Positions 17,942 to 26,215 of a DNA stretch of 64,000 bases are shown in pieces. The position numbers were made by a program, and so were the translations under genes. This stretch comes from Solibacillus merdavium (GTDB taxonomy: Bacteria; Bacillota; Bacilli; Bacillales_A; Planococcaceae). Where the stretch lies: positions 48,803 through 112,802 of the forward strand of contig NZ_JACSPW010000014.1 in the NCBI RefSeq assembly GCF_014836935.1, written 5' to 3'. The stretch's first letter is position 1. Each line of letters starts with the position of its first letter. Below the pieces are notes generated by a model. It was not told where the DNA came from. It did not search any database and worked only from the letters and a program-made list of their open reading frames with translations.

Positions 17942-18517
17942 ATGAAGTATGCGATTTTGAGTGACTTACATTCGCATTATAAAAATACAAAAAAGGTGTT
18001 AAATCATATACAGCAAGTGGCGCCCAATGCAGAGATTATTGGCTTAGGGGATTTATTTGAGTGTAAAATCGGCAAGAAAAAAGCGAAAGTGATTCGTCAT
18101 GCAAGGTTAAAAGATGCAGCGATAATTGATGATAGGTTTATGCGCCTCTTAACATTTCCTTCAATTATCGGCAACCAGGAAGAACGCATTGCGCTTGTAA
18201 CAGGGGATGAGCGTTTTCTGCAATATGAAAATGCCCTTGAAATTGAGCATGCAACGTTAATTCACGGTCACCAAATAGTGTGGGATAAAACATTTAATCC
18301 TACATTTCCTCAGATTGAAACGCCGTTACTATTTTTTGGTCATAGTCATGAGGCGGCGATATACAATAACGGGAAGAGACAACCTGTACCATATGACATT
18401 CCATTGTCAGTTAGACATAGGAGTTACCAAATAAATGTCGGTCCCGTTGTAGAAAATAAGGAGTGGTGCTTATACGACAGTCAAGCAATGACGGTTACAT
18501 TTATGCAGGCACAATAG
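17942..18517 (+). CDS. Calcineurin-like metallophosphoesterase
   Basis: The 191-residue cytoplasmic protein has the metal-binding motifs of the family in order: SDLHSH (8-13), GLGD (35-38), GNQEER, HGHQ (about 115) and GHSHEA (about 138). The middle motif reads GNQE where GNHD or GNHE is usual. Its substrate is unknown; small proteins of this type act on phosphodiesters or phosphoproteins. The ATG has GGTGGTGA upstream. It is transcribed away from the amino-sugar operon and stands alone. Confidence 0.8.
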   Translation: MKYAILSDLHSHYKNTKKVLNHIQQVAPNAEIIGLGDLFECKIGKKKAKVIRHARLKDAAIIDDRFMRLLTFPSIIGNQEERIALVTGDERFLQYENALEIEHATLIHGHQIVWDKTFNPTFPQIETPLLFFGHSHEAAIYNNGKRQPVPYDIPLSVRHRSYQINVGPVVENKEWCLYDSQAMTVTFMQAQ

Positions 18518-18539
18518 GAAAAAGCTCAGAATCCATATA

Positions 18540-18577
18540 AAACGGGTTGTTCAAATTTTACTTTGAACAACCCGTCG
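18540..18577. terminator. Hairpin after the phosphoesterase gene
   Basis: ACGGGTTGTTCAAA pairs perfectly with TTTGAACAACCCGT (18542-18575), a 14-bp stem. The flanking T-run is better on the minus strand, so it may serve both directions. The next 170 bp hold nothing else I can identify. Confidence 0.65.
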
Positions 18578-18750
18578 TTAATACACATTATGATCTTACA
18601 TAAGGAGCTTTTACTTCGATTAGAATTTGCTGTAAGTTTTTTTACAATATCATAAACTCGCTTACGATCTATTCTTCAGTGAAATCTGTAAATTTATCAC
18701 TATAATTATACTATATTTACATTTCTGTCATCAGGTTTAAAATTAGTATT

Positions 18751-19647
18751 TTATATGTCCGGTAACTCGGAATCCATTCCAAACTTTTGACGGAAACCAC
18801 ATTTTTTACATAGCTCTTCAATAGCTTCTCGGCGAGAAAAGCCATCCACTAAATTTTGTGCACGTTCAGTGTTGATAATATCCCCAAATTGCTGATTATG
18901 GACATTGCCTAAATTAATCACACCCTCGCCATCTAAACAGCAAGGAACGACAGAGCCATCCACTAAAATAGCTGCATGTGTACGCAATGCATGGCAGAAC
19001 CCTTTCCCTTCATCTGCTTTTTCAAGCAAGCTTGGCCAGCGGAATTCATGATCTTGGTTTAAATAAATATTTTTTGCTATTTTTAAACCTTTGCCCATTT
19101 CTACCCGCTCTTGAATCTCAAAGTCTAATCCGTATTCATTTTCTAAAACTTCAAGTGTTTCACGGTTTCTACGGTTTGCCAGCTCTGAAACATTGTTTCG
19201 CTGTAAATTCCATAATCGGTACGAAATAATAACATTATGCTCTCGTACATCACGCACAAACTCCAAAATATCACCTAAATATTTTTCCCGGTTTTCAGAA
19301 CCTTCATGTCCATCAAAGCTGTGAAGAGAAAAATTAATTTGTCTAAGTGCTGGCTTACCTAATAGTTTATCGCGGTTCTTTTTAATCAAAGTTCCGTTTG
19401 TCGTAATATTGACTTTAAAGCCTTTTTCATGGGCAATGTCGAGTAATTGACCAATTCGCGGGTGCAGTAAAGGCTCCCCTTTAACGTGCAAATAAATATA
19501 TTTTGTATAGCCACTAATTTCATCTAGAATATGAGCAAATTGCTCTACCTTTATTAGACCTTTTGCTCGCTCTGTAGGTGGACAAAAGCTACAAGCTAAA
19601 TTACAAACGCTTGTAATTTCGATATACACTTTCTTAAAAGTTTTCAA
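18751..19647 (-). CDS. Radical SAM/SPASM domain protein of unknown substrate
   Basis: This 298-residue protein starts with the radical SAM cluster motif CNLACSFC (16-23), which binds the [4Fe-4S] cluster that cleaves S-adenosylmethionine. A C-terminal SPASM-like region follows with cysteines in FCHALRTHAA, VVPCCLDGEG and ELCKKCGFRQ, likely binding an auxiliary cluster. A TTG start at 19647 with GGTGA upstream is the best fit. SPASM proteins often modify peptides or mature enzymes, but I saw no obvious peptide precursor gene nearby. It is a single-gene unit. Confidence 0.82.
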   Translation of the reverse strand: MKTFKKVYIEITSVCNLACSFCPPTERAKGLIKVEQFAHILDEISGYTKYIYLHVKGEPLLHPRIGQLLDIAHEKGFKVNITTNGTLIKKNRDKLLGKPALRQINFSLHSFDGHEGSENREKYLGDILEFVRDVREHNVIISYRLWNLQRNNVSELANRRNRETLEVLENEYGLDFEIQERVEMGKGLKIAKNIYLNQDHEFRWPSLLEKADEGKGFCHALRTHAAILVDGSVVPCCLDGEGVINLGNVHNQQFGDIINTERAQNLVDGFSRREAIEELCKKCGFRQKFGMDSELPDI

Positions 19648-19818
19648 CGCTCGTTCACCATTCCTCTTATCAATTATGATCTGCCTTTATCTTCTTCCTT
19701 ATGTTTTTGTACGTCTACACTCAGAAGTAAAGTAAAGCAATACATTTCATTGTATCAAACTTCAAACATAAATAGATAGTTGATGTTTTATCTCATACTT
19801 CAATTTTCCTCTACAAAT

Positions 19819-19860
19819 GAAAAACTGCCTAGAAAGTATTCACCTTCTAAACAGTTTATA
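19819..19860 (-). terminator. Terminator of the DUF1456 gene
   Basis: On the minus strand AAACTGTTTAGAAG pairs imperfectly with CTTTCTAGGCAGTTTT right after the stop codon. Confidence 0.6.
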
Positions 19861-19863
19861 ATT

Positions 19864-20361
19864 TTATCCTCGATTACGAATGGACAAGCCTTTTAAAAAC
19901 TTGCGCGCAAAGTTATCTCCGCACTCTTTATAATTTCGGTGACCCGGTTTACGCATAATTGCACCGAGTTCGCCTTTCGAAACAGCGATACCACCTTCAT
20001 CCAGAATATCCAGCATATCTTCGGTTGTAAGCTGGCACGCTACCTTTAGTTTTTTTAAGATCATATTGTTCACATGATCTGGTTTTTCTTGTACTGGCAC
20101 TGCTTGTCCTTCTTTTTTAGGCATAGGACCGCGCTTATACGTAATTAGACCATTGAAAAAGGCCTCTAAATTTTTATTGTTTACTTTCATTTGATCGTAA
20201 TCAACTGGTACTTCAGCCTCTTTTTCCAAAGACTTCGTTAAAATTTTCGGCATTTCTTCTGGTGTAATCTTCACTCCGCCTAACTTAAATATCTCAATCA
20301 TTTCTCTATTTTTAAAATCCAACGCGTAACGCACACGGATTAAAATATCATTATTATCCAT
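19864..20361 (-). CDS. DUF1456 family protein (YehS-like)
   Basis: The 165-residue product contains two copies of the DUF1456 repeat, one starting NNDILIRVRYALDFKNREMIEIFKLGG-like (about 2-70) and one near VNNMILKKLKVACQLTTEDMLDILDEGG (about 93-160); only short parts are quoted as evidence. E. coli YehS has the same architecture and no known function. I place the start at the ATG at 20361 because GGAGG (20371-20367) lies 5 bp upstream; the earlier ATG at 20373 overlaps that ribosome site. The basic C-terminus and duplicated helical repeats may indicate nucleic-acid or protein binding, but this is a guess. Confidence 0.85.
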   Translation of the reverse strand: MDNNDILIRVRYALDFKNREMIEIFKLGGVKITPEEMPKILTKSLEKEAEVPVDYDQMKVNNKNLEAFFNGLITYKRGPMPKKEGQAVPVQEKPDHVNNMILKKLKVACQLTTEDMLDILDEGGIAVSKGELGAIMRKPGHRNYKECGDNFARKFLKGLSIRNRG

Positions 20362-20450
20362 AACTGCCTCCATAATATTTTGCTAACACCTATTATAACA
20401 GACAGAGGGGCACAGTTGTTAGTTGGACTGCTTAAATAGAAGGCTAGTTT

Positions 20451-20666
20451 TTATAGATGATCCGTTTCTCTACTTTCATCAATTGCTTGCTGTACCGCTT
20501 TATCGTTATCGGGGTTACCAAGAGGTCCGGACTCGTTCGTATTTTTTAGATTTTCACGAAGGCGACGACCATACTCATCATCTGCTTCTTCTGCATAACG
20601 GATCATCGTTTCCTGAATAACAGGTGCACACTTCGCTAAATCTGCTCCCACTTTTTTACGTTCCAA
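20451..20666 (-). CDS. Small protein resembling the catalase C-terminal segment; possible remnant
   Basis: This reading frame of 71 residues lies 20 bp after the acyl-CoA synthetase gene on the same strand. The segment APVIQETMIRYAEEADDEYG and the following RRL resemble the extreme C-terminal helix region of catalases (the catalase-related domain), where forms such as EYGRRV are common. There is no room upstream for the rest of a catalase. A TGA stop immediately precedes the TTG that opens the frame, and no clear ribosome site is seen. It may be a decayed catalase end or a real small protein starting at an internal GTG or ATG. Confidence 0.4.
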   Translation of the reverse strand: MERKKVGADLAKCAPVIQETMIRYAEEADDEYGRRLRENLKNTNESGPLGNPDNDKAVQQAIDESRETDHL

Positions 20667-20686
20667 TCAGTTAAAAGCATATCGCT

Positions 20687-22174
20687 TTAGGTCGTTTGCT
20701 TCGGGCGCAACGTATGCTTCAACACTTTCCCAGAAGCATTCCGTGGCAGTTCCCCTATAAAATCTACTTCGTAAGGTACTTTATATTTTGCAAGTTGAGT
20801 TGCGCAATATTCAATTACTTGTTGCTCTGTTAACTGTTTATCGGGCTTTGTCACGACATACGCTTTCGCAACTTCACCATATACATCATGTGGAACCCCA
20901 ACGACTGCTGCTTCTAAAATTTCAGGAATCTGATAAAGTACTTCTTCTACTTCAATCGGATATATATTTTCACCGCCACGAATAATCATATCCTTTTTAC
21001 GATCCACAATATATAAATAGCCTTCGTCATCAAAACGACCTAAATCACCTGAATGAAGCCAGCCATTTTGAATCGTATTTGCTGTTTCCTCCGGTGCAAA
21101 CAAGTAACCCTTCATGACTTGCGGTCCCTTCACACAAATTTCCCCTACCTCACCTATAGGTACGATTTCACCGTTGGAATTTAGCAATTGAATTTCTGTA
21201 CGAGCAAGCGGCTTTCCTACTGACCCAATTTTAATCAGTGCCGCTTCATCTAACAATGAACACGCTGCAGGTGTATTTTCGGTTTGACCGTATAAGTTTT
21301 GTACTTTTACATTTGGAAACGTATCCTTTAAACGCTTCACTAGTTCATACGGCATCGGGGCTGCACCATAACAAAACAATCGTAAATGCTCAAAATTATA
21401 TGCAGCAAGCTCTGGCTTATTTAATAAAATCGTATACATAGCCGGCACACCGAAGAAAATTGTAGTCTCTGTTTCTACAAGTTTTTTTAAAGTTTTATCC
21501 GGTGAGAATGCCTCGTCAATTATAACTGTCCCGCCCTTTAAAATTGTCGGTACAGCAAAGACATGACTGCCTGCACAGTGGAATAACGGTGTGCAAATAA
21601 ACATGCGATCCTGTTCATTCATCTCCATGGACTCCGACCAGATTTCTGCTGTTTCGAATACATTCCGATGACTCAGCATTACACCTTTAGGTTTTCCCGT
21701 AGTACCTGATGTGTACATGACAACAGATGTCTCTTCCAAATCCATTGTTGGTAATTCCTGTGTTTCCATTTGCGTATCAATAATCGCTTGAATTTTTTCT
21801 AGTGTTAGTACTTCGTCAAAACCAGTCAGAGGAAAGTCAATTGTCCCTTGTAATTTTTCATCATAAATGAGTACTTTTGCTTTTGAATGTTTAAAAATAT
21901 ACTCCACTTCAGGTGAAGCCAATTTCGTATTAACTGGCATTACCGTAAGCCCTGCAAGTTGTACACCGTAATAAATCGCCATAAACAGATTGGAATTAAG
22001 CGTAAACTGTGCAACAATATCATCTTTTTTATAGCCCTTCTTTACGAGGTAATGCGCAATTTTTAATGATTTTTCATAAAGTTCTTTATAAGTCCAAGAT
22101 TCATCATGAAACATAATAGCTTTAGCTTCCGGTGTCTTTATAGATTGCTCAAATAATGATTTTGTAATCGCCAT
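20687..22174 (-). CDS. Acyl-CoA synthetase (AMP-forming, long-chain fatty acid ligase type)
   Basis: This 495-residue ANL-family enzyme activates a carboxylic acid to acyl-AMP and then acyl-CoA. Motifs include the P-loop TSGTTGKPKG, the YGQTEN substrate-site motif, GWLHSGDLG, and the hinge and A8 region DRKKDMIIRGGENIYP, with the catalytic lysine in NASGKVLKHTL. I chose the ATG at 22174 because AAGGAG lies 7 bp before it; the upstream TTG overlaps the ribosome site. Substrate preference is not evident. The gene appears to be transcribed alone or with the short frame downstream. Confidence 0.92.
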   Translation of the reverse strand: MAITKSLFEQSIKTPEAKAIMFHDESWTYKELYEKSLKIAHYLVKKGYKKDDIVAQFTLNSNLFMAIYYGVQLAGLTVMPVNTKLASPEVEYIFKHSKAKVLIYDEKLQGTIDFPLTGFDEVLTLEKIQAIIDTQMETQELPTMDLEETSVVMYTSGTTGKPKGVMLSHRNVFETAEIWSESMEMNEQDRMFICTPLFHCAGSHVFAVPTILKGGTVIIDEAFSPDKTLKKLVETETTIFFGVPAMYTILLNKPELAAYNFEHLRLFCYGAAPMPYELVKRLKDTFPNVKVQNLYGQTENTPAACSLLDEAALIKIGSVGKPLARTEIQLLNSNGEIVPIGEVGEICVKGPQVMKGYLFAPEETANTIQNGWLHSGDLGRFDDEGYLYIVDRKKDMIIRGGENIYPIEVEEVLYQIPEILEAAVVGVPHDVYGEVAKAYVVTKPDKQLTEQQVIEYCATQLAKYKVPYEVDFIGELPRNASGKVLKHTLRPKQTT

Positions 22175-22398
22175 CCCATCGCTCCTTATCAAAAAAACAT
22201 GTATTTTCTTGATTTTAACAATTTTTTCTATTTAAATACAGTTTTTCATTCACAAAAAACATTTGGCTAAAAGTAGCTTATTTCATTGAACATAAAAGAA
22301 GTGCAATTGGACAAATTAAATATTGAGGAATATAAAAGGATATTATAGTAAATACTCTTTTTATACTTTTTCAAAAAAAATTAATAAGGAGGATATTT

Positions 22399-22626
22399 AT
22401 GCCAACATTAGAGGTGAAATGTACTGTATCCAACTGTTTTTTCCATGCAAAGGGGAATTTTTGTGGAGCCGAAAAAATAGAAATCAATATGGATAAAGCC
22501 AGTAAGAATGAGAATACCGAGTTTGCTTCTGATTTTGACTTTGATAAACGAGAGAAAGCAAAGAATTCAAATGAAACATGCTGTCAAACATTCATTTCTA
22601 AAAAAGATGCATCAAAACACTCCTAA
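22399..22626 (+). CDS. DUF1540 family small cysteine-rich protein
   Basis: The 75-residue protein has the family pattern VKCTVSNCFFHAKGNFCGAEKI with three cysteines near the N-terminus and a C-terminal CCQTFISKK motif. DUF1540 proteins are common in spore formers and may bind metal through their cysteines; the function is not established. A strong AAGGAGGATATTT precedes the ATG. It converges on the next gene, and both can share the hairpin at 22632-22664. Confidence 0.85.
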   Translation: MPTLEVKCTVSNCFFHAKGNFCGAEKIEINMDKASKNENTEFASDFDFDKREKAKNSNETCCQTFISKKDASKHS

Positions 22627-22631
22627 TTTTT

Positions 22632-22664
22632 TAGGAAGCTGTCAACACGACAGCTTCCTTTTTA
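22632..22664. terminator. Shared terminator of two convergent small genes
   Basis: AGGAAGCTGTC and GACAGCTTCCT form a perfect 11-bp stem with a 5-nt loop, followed by TTTTT on the plus strand and preceded by an A-run that serves the minus strand. Confidence 0.85.
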
Positions 22665-22669
22665 AAGTG

Positions 22670-22900
22670 TTAATGCGGGCCATTACGATCTAACCCAGGA
22701 ACTTCATTTAATTTATATGCATTGCTATCTACTTCCAAATTTTCACTTAATGGCTTAAGTGGGACTTCATATACCGTTTGAATCTCTTTCTTTTGAGCAA
22801 GCAAAGCAAGTGCATCATTATAAGAAAGACCGGATGCTGCATTTAACCGCTTTACTTCTTCAATATCGGTGCCTGCCTCTGTATATTTTTTCTCGTCCAT
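22670..22900 (-). CDS. Small hypothetical protein, distantly like gamma-type spore protein repeats
   Basis: The 76-residue hydrophilic protein starts MDEKKYTEAGTDIEEVKRLN. AGTDIEEVKRLNA is reminiscent of the repeat in gamma-type small acid-soluble spore proteins (AGTNVQEVKQQNA-like), but there is a single copy only, so the link is weak. The ATG at 22900 has AGGAGGAGGTGG upstream, and longer forms would run through that site. A Pro-rich tail ends LDRNGPH. Function unknown. Confidence 0.7.
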   Translation of the reverse strand: MDEKKYTEAGTDIEEVKRLNAASGLSYNDALALLAQKKEIQTVYEVPLKPLSENLEVDSNAYKLNEVPGLDRNGPH

Positions 22901-22977
22901 AAATCCACCTCCTCCTACTTTAGGATGCGCGAGGAAATAGGGTTTATGTGAACGAGATGAAATCATATAGTAATACA

Positions 22978-24225
22978 CTAATCAGTAGCTTGCATTTCCC
23001 TAAAAAGGAACATTCCACCTAAACCAATTACTGAAAAAACAACAGGAATAATAAATCCATAGTAGTAAGCATTTTGTAACACTCCGGAACTACCTTGAAC
23101 GTAATCTAATATTGTCCCTAAAAAAATCGGTAATAACACAGCACTTAAGAAACCACCTGTGTTCGCAAAGCCCGATACAATACCAGATTCTTCGAGCGGG
23201 AAAGAGCGACGAACTGCTGCAAACGTTAATGCACTTGCCCCGTATCCAAAACCGATTAGAAAGAAAAGTATAATTACCCACCAAATCGATGGATATCCTT
23301 TAAATAATAAAAAAGTAATCCAACTTGATAAGACGATTAGATGAACGGTAATATAAGGTTTTTTAATAGTATCGAACATGCTCGCAATCCAACTCATTAA
23401 AGGTGCACCTAAAATTGCACCAACAAGACCGACCATAATTAGCTGACTTGCCTCAGAACGAGTCATTCCATACATATCCATACCAAAAGGTACTGCCCAT
23501 GAACTGATAAAACCGACATAACCGCCAACTACTCCAAAATGGCAGAAAAATAAAGCCCATGCCTGACGATTGGAAAAAATTCTTTTTACTATTATTCCTG
23601 TTCGTTCACGAAGTACTTGCTCTTTTTCTACGACTGGTTTTATAAAAGTCTGTTTTGGGTTTTTAATAAGGACGATATAAAGAAGTAAGCCACATAAACA
23701 TACGATGGCCCCTAACGAGAAAAAGGCCCCTCTCCACCCAAGTAGTTGTATCCATGCAGAAAACGGAACAGTAGCTAACAAAAAACCTAAACTACCTGTC
23801 ATACCGGCAAAACCTACTAGTCGAACAAATTCCTTTTTATGAAACCACTGCCCTAATATAAGCATCATATTTACCCAAATAGTCGCGTCGCCTAATCCAG
23901 TTAAAATGCGTGATAGAAACAGTACATATTCATGTGTTCCAACACTGTAAAAAATCGTTCCAATACCTGTTATAACTGCTCCCAAAATAAGAAAGAAATT
24001 CGGTCCAAAACGATCAGCTAATATTCCCATCGGAATTTGTAAGCTTGTATAAACAAAAAATTGCACACCTGTTATAAATCCGATAGTCGTAGCGGTAATA
24101 CTAAAATCGTTCATTAACTGATCCGTAATCAATCCTGGTGCGGTTCTTTGACTTGCCATAAGCAAATACGTAAGCAATACCGAAGCAAATACAATCCATC
24201 TGTACTTACTATTTTGTTTATCCAG
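22978..24225 (-). CDS. Major facilitator superfamily transporter, probable CTG start
   Basis: This is a 12-helix secondary transporter of about 415 residues. Features include TM1 WIVFASVLLTYLLMASQ, the loop GILADRFGPN (motif A), and RILTGLGDATIW. The best N-terminus is LDKQNSKYRWIVF, which begins with CTG at 24225, 9 bp after AAGGAG; an in-frame stop lies 6 bp further up and no ATG, GTG or TTG exists before TM1. The first conventional codon (TTG at 24177) would remove half of TM1. It may exchange organic anions, but the substrate is unknown. Confidence 0.82.
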   Translation of the reverse strand: MDKQNSKYRWIVFASVLLTYLLMASQRTAPGLITDQLMNDFSITATTIGFITGVQFFVYTSLQIPMGILADRFGPNFFLILGAVITGIGTIFYSVGTHEYVLFLSRILTGLGDATIWVNMMLILGQWFHKKEFVRLVGFAGMTGSLGFLLATVPFSAWIQLLGWRGAFFSLGAIVCLCGLLLYIVLIKNPKQTFIKPVVEKEQVLRERTGIIVKRIFSNRQAWALFFCHFGVVGGYVGFISSWAVPFGMDMYGMTRSEASQLIMVGLVGAILGAPLMSWIASMFDTIKKPYITVHLIVLSSWITFLLFKGYPSIWWVIILFFLIGFGYGASALTFAAVRRSFPLEESGIVSGFANTGGFLSAVLLPIFLGTILDYVQGSSGVLQNAYYYGFIIPVVFSVIGLGGMFLFREMQATD

Positions 24226-24405
24226 TAGCCTCTACTCCTTTGATAAATAGCGTAAAACCCTTTTCTGACTCATTTTATGATTGGACTTAATGTAATATCT
24301 TTTTAGTTGCAGACATTTTCATAAAGTATTTAGCTTTACATATAAATAACAATATATAGGTTGTGGTTTCCAGGTTGGAGAAAAAATCATAAAGGGAGTG
24401 CAAAC

Positions 24406-25026
24406 ATTCTACAAATAGGTCCTTTGCCTATAAGTACGCTTCGTTTGGATTGTGGCAAAAACCAGGTAGTGTATTATCCGTATGTATTTTTTACTGAGAA
24501 TAATTTTTGGGAAAATAAAATGAACGAGGCAATTAAAGAACAAGTGAAAAAGCTGATTTCTGAACAAGTTGGTGATATGCCGACAACAGTAGAAGAAATG
24601 CTAGGTCTTTATGAAATAAAAAACAATCAGCGACAAATATTAAGCTTATCGCTTTCCAATTATACGTATCATCAAAAGGCTGCTCACGGAATGACCTATA
24701 TCAAATCATTGAACTTTGATTTAGAAAAACAGAAGATTTGTAAGTTAGAGGATTTATTTATCCCTGGCAGTGACTATATCAAACGGATTTCCAGTCTTGT
24801 AAATATTCAAATTCACGAGCGGGATATTCCCCTGCTGGATGATTTTACCGGTATTCAACCAAACCAGGATTTTTATATAGCGGATAAAACACTAGTAATC
24901 TATTTCCAGCTATACGAAATTACCCCCTATTACGTAGGCTTGCCGATGTTTCCGATTTCTGTTTTTGATTTAACCGATATTATTGATGAATCAAGTCCTC
25001 TAAGTAGGATGGCTGTTAATAATTGA
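24406..25026 (+). CDS. DUF3298/DUF4163 domain protein (RsiV/PdaC-like), probable ATT start
   Basis: The roughly 206-residue protein has no signal peptide. VVYYPYVFF marks the DUF4163 part and AAHGMTYIKSLNFDLEKQKI plus LEDLFIPGSDYIKRIS mark DUF3298, including the typical FYIADKTLVIYFQ strand. The only good ribosome site, AAAGGGAG at 24391-24398, is 7 bp before ATT at 24406, giving a start LQIGPLPIST that suits the family. A TTG at 24361 would add 15 residues unlike the family and lacks a ribosome site. Cytoplasmic homologues are common in this group and lack an assigned function. Confidence 0.78.
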   Translation: MLQIGPLPISTLRLDCGKNQVVYYPYVFFTENNFWENKMNEAIKEQVKKLISEQVGDMPTTVEEMLGLYEIKNNQRQILSLSLSNYTYHQKAAHGMTYIKSLNFDLEKQKICKLEDLFIPGSDYIKRISSLVNIQIHERDIPLLDDFTGIQPNQDFYIADKTLVIYFQLYEITPYYVGLPMFPISVFDLTDIIDESSPLSRMAVNN

Positions 25027-25043
25027 TATTTAATATAACTTGT

Positions 25044-25080
25044 ATGCCTCTCATTTCTAGTGAGAGGCATATGGCTTTTT
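25044..25080 (+). terminator. Terminator after the DUF3298 gene
   Basis: ATGCCTCTCA and TGAGAGGCAT form a perfect 10-bp stem (25044-25070), followed by ATGGCTTTTT. Confidence 0.6.
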
Positions 25081-25169
25081 AGGCACCTTTTTAAGTACAC
25101 CAAAAGAGGTAAATAAGCATAATATAACTAGAAATCCAGTTTTAAACTTATATACGAGGTGAAGAAAGA

Positions 25170-25811
25170 ATGGCGTCATCTATAGATTACACATCTCCAT
25201 CTACTCAATTCGCTTTTGACATAAATAAAAGCACATTATTTAAAAAAGACCATCAGAACTTTATAAACGTATTAGGTGTACAACAGTTAAATACATTGGA
25301 TAATGTGTCCTTGCTGGATATATATTTAAGTGCCAATAATATAATTGAACCGCATTATCATCAAAATGCAGCAGAGCTCATTTATTGTATTTCTGGTGCT
25401 GTTACCGTATCTATCTTAAATCCTTTCACAAAACAGCTTCTCCATTATCCGCTTACACCCGGACAAGTGGCGAATGTTCCACAAGGTTGGTGGCATTATG
25501 AAGTAGCTACTGTTGATGACACGCATCTTTTAGCAATTTTTAATGCACCGACTCCTGAAGTAATATTAGGATCTGATTTATTAAAATTAACTCCACCCAA
25601 TATCTTATCTAAAACTTATTGCATCAATGAAAATGAATGGAACCAAGCCATCAGTCCTGTGAAACCAAATACCTTTATAGGACCCTATACGGATTGCTCT
25701 AAAGAGACGCAACAAATATTCCCTCAATATTTATATCCCCAGTATCATTGCTCACAATGTGCGCCCCATAGCCAACAAATGCCTTATGTATATCAAAACT
25801 GGCATTATTGA
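25170..25811 (+). CDS. Cupin-domain protein with Tyr/His-rich tail
   Basis: The 213-residue protein has a germin-like cupin with metal motif 1 in PHYHQNAAELIYCISG (about 67-82) and motif 2 in PQGWWHYEV (about 109-117). The tail from about 190, YPQYHCSQCAPHSQQMPYVY, is rich in Tyr, His, Gln and Cys and looks like the cross-linking tails of spore-coat proteins. No signal peptide is present. The ATG follows GAGGTGAAGAA. A spore-coat location is inferred, and the nearby CotA-type laccase makes it plausible. Oxalate decarboxylase activity is possible but not shown. Confidence 0.75.
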   Translation: MASSIDYTSPSTQFAFDINKSTLFKKDHQNFINVLGVQQLNTLDNVSLLDIYLSANNIIEPHYHQNAAELIYCISGAVTVSILNPFTKQLLHYPLTPGQVANVPQGWWHYEVATVDDTHLLAIFNAPTPEVILGSDLLKLTPPNILSKTYCINENEWNQAISPVKPNTFIGPYTDCSKETQQIFPQYLYPQYHCSQCAPHSQQMPYVYQNWHY

Positions 25812-25872
25812 AATCGCCACTCTTTAACGAAGCTTCCCGCAATGAAAATACTTAAAAAGGATGATGTATATC

Positions 25873-25956
25873 ATGAGATGTTCTGATGAACAATTGGATA
25901 TTAATCGCTGGGAGAATGACGGCGGAAAAAGTGTTAGTACTCTAATAAAGTTATAA
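25873..25956 (+). CDS. Possible 27-residue peptide gene or gene remnant
   Basis: A short frame, MRCSDEQLDINRWENDGG and ten more residues, follows AAAAAGGATGATG. It ends just before the interspersed repeat. It is too short to judge by homology; it may be a remnant cut off by that repeat. Confidence 0.25.
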   Translation: MRCSDEQLDINRWENDGGKSVSTLIKL

Positions 25957-25959
25957 ACA

Positions 25960-26200
25960 ATATTTAGGAGACTGGGACATAACCCAAAAATGCCATTCTT
26001 CTCCCTGAGAAAAATGGCATTTTTTTGCTGGCGTAAAAATTGCTTTCCATTCCGGGATGCTTTCCGCGGGCACGGCCTGAGCCTGTAGTCTCAGGCGTCG
26101 TGCTGTTCCCGCAGGAGTCGCCCTCCATTCCAATCAATTTCATAAAATATCGTTTCTTAATAAGGGTCTTTTCCTTATCCTATGAAATTACTATTTCTGT
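25960..26200. repeat. GC-rich interspersed repeat with nested hairpins
   Basis: The element begins near GGAGACTGGGACATAACCC, holds a terminator-like hairpin (TGCCATT/AATGGCA, 25986-26027) and then a GC-rich block from 26041 to 26130 that folds as GGGCACG-CCTGAG with CTCAGG-CGTGC. Its base composition differs sharply from the flanks. The right end carries CCTATGAAATTACTATTTCTGTCC, a loosely inverted echo of GGGACA at the left. Such blocks are scattered in genomes of this group; leftward translation through it gives no real protein. Confidence 0.65.
25986..26027 (+). terminator. Terminator-like hairpin inside the repeat
   Basis: AAAATGCCATT pairs with AATGGCATTTT, followed by a seven-T run. 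It could end transcripts from the cupin gene. Confidence 0.6.
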
Positions 26201-26215
26201 CCTATCCTCACTCTT

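Noticed and set aside
18751..19647. Radical SAM/SPASM gene as part of a RiPP cluster
   Set aside because: No short precursor peptide frame, transporter or protease sits beside it, so a peptide-modifying cluster cannot be supported.
25951..26133. A 60-residue frame on minus within the repeat
   Set aside because: It is only a translation of the GC-rich repeat and has no ribosome site.
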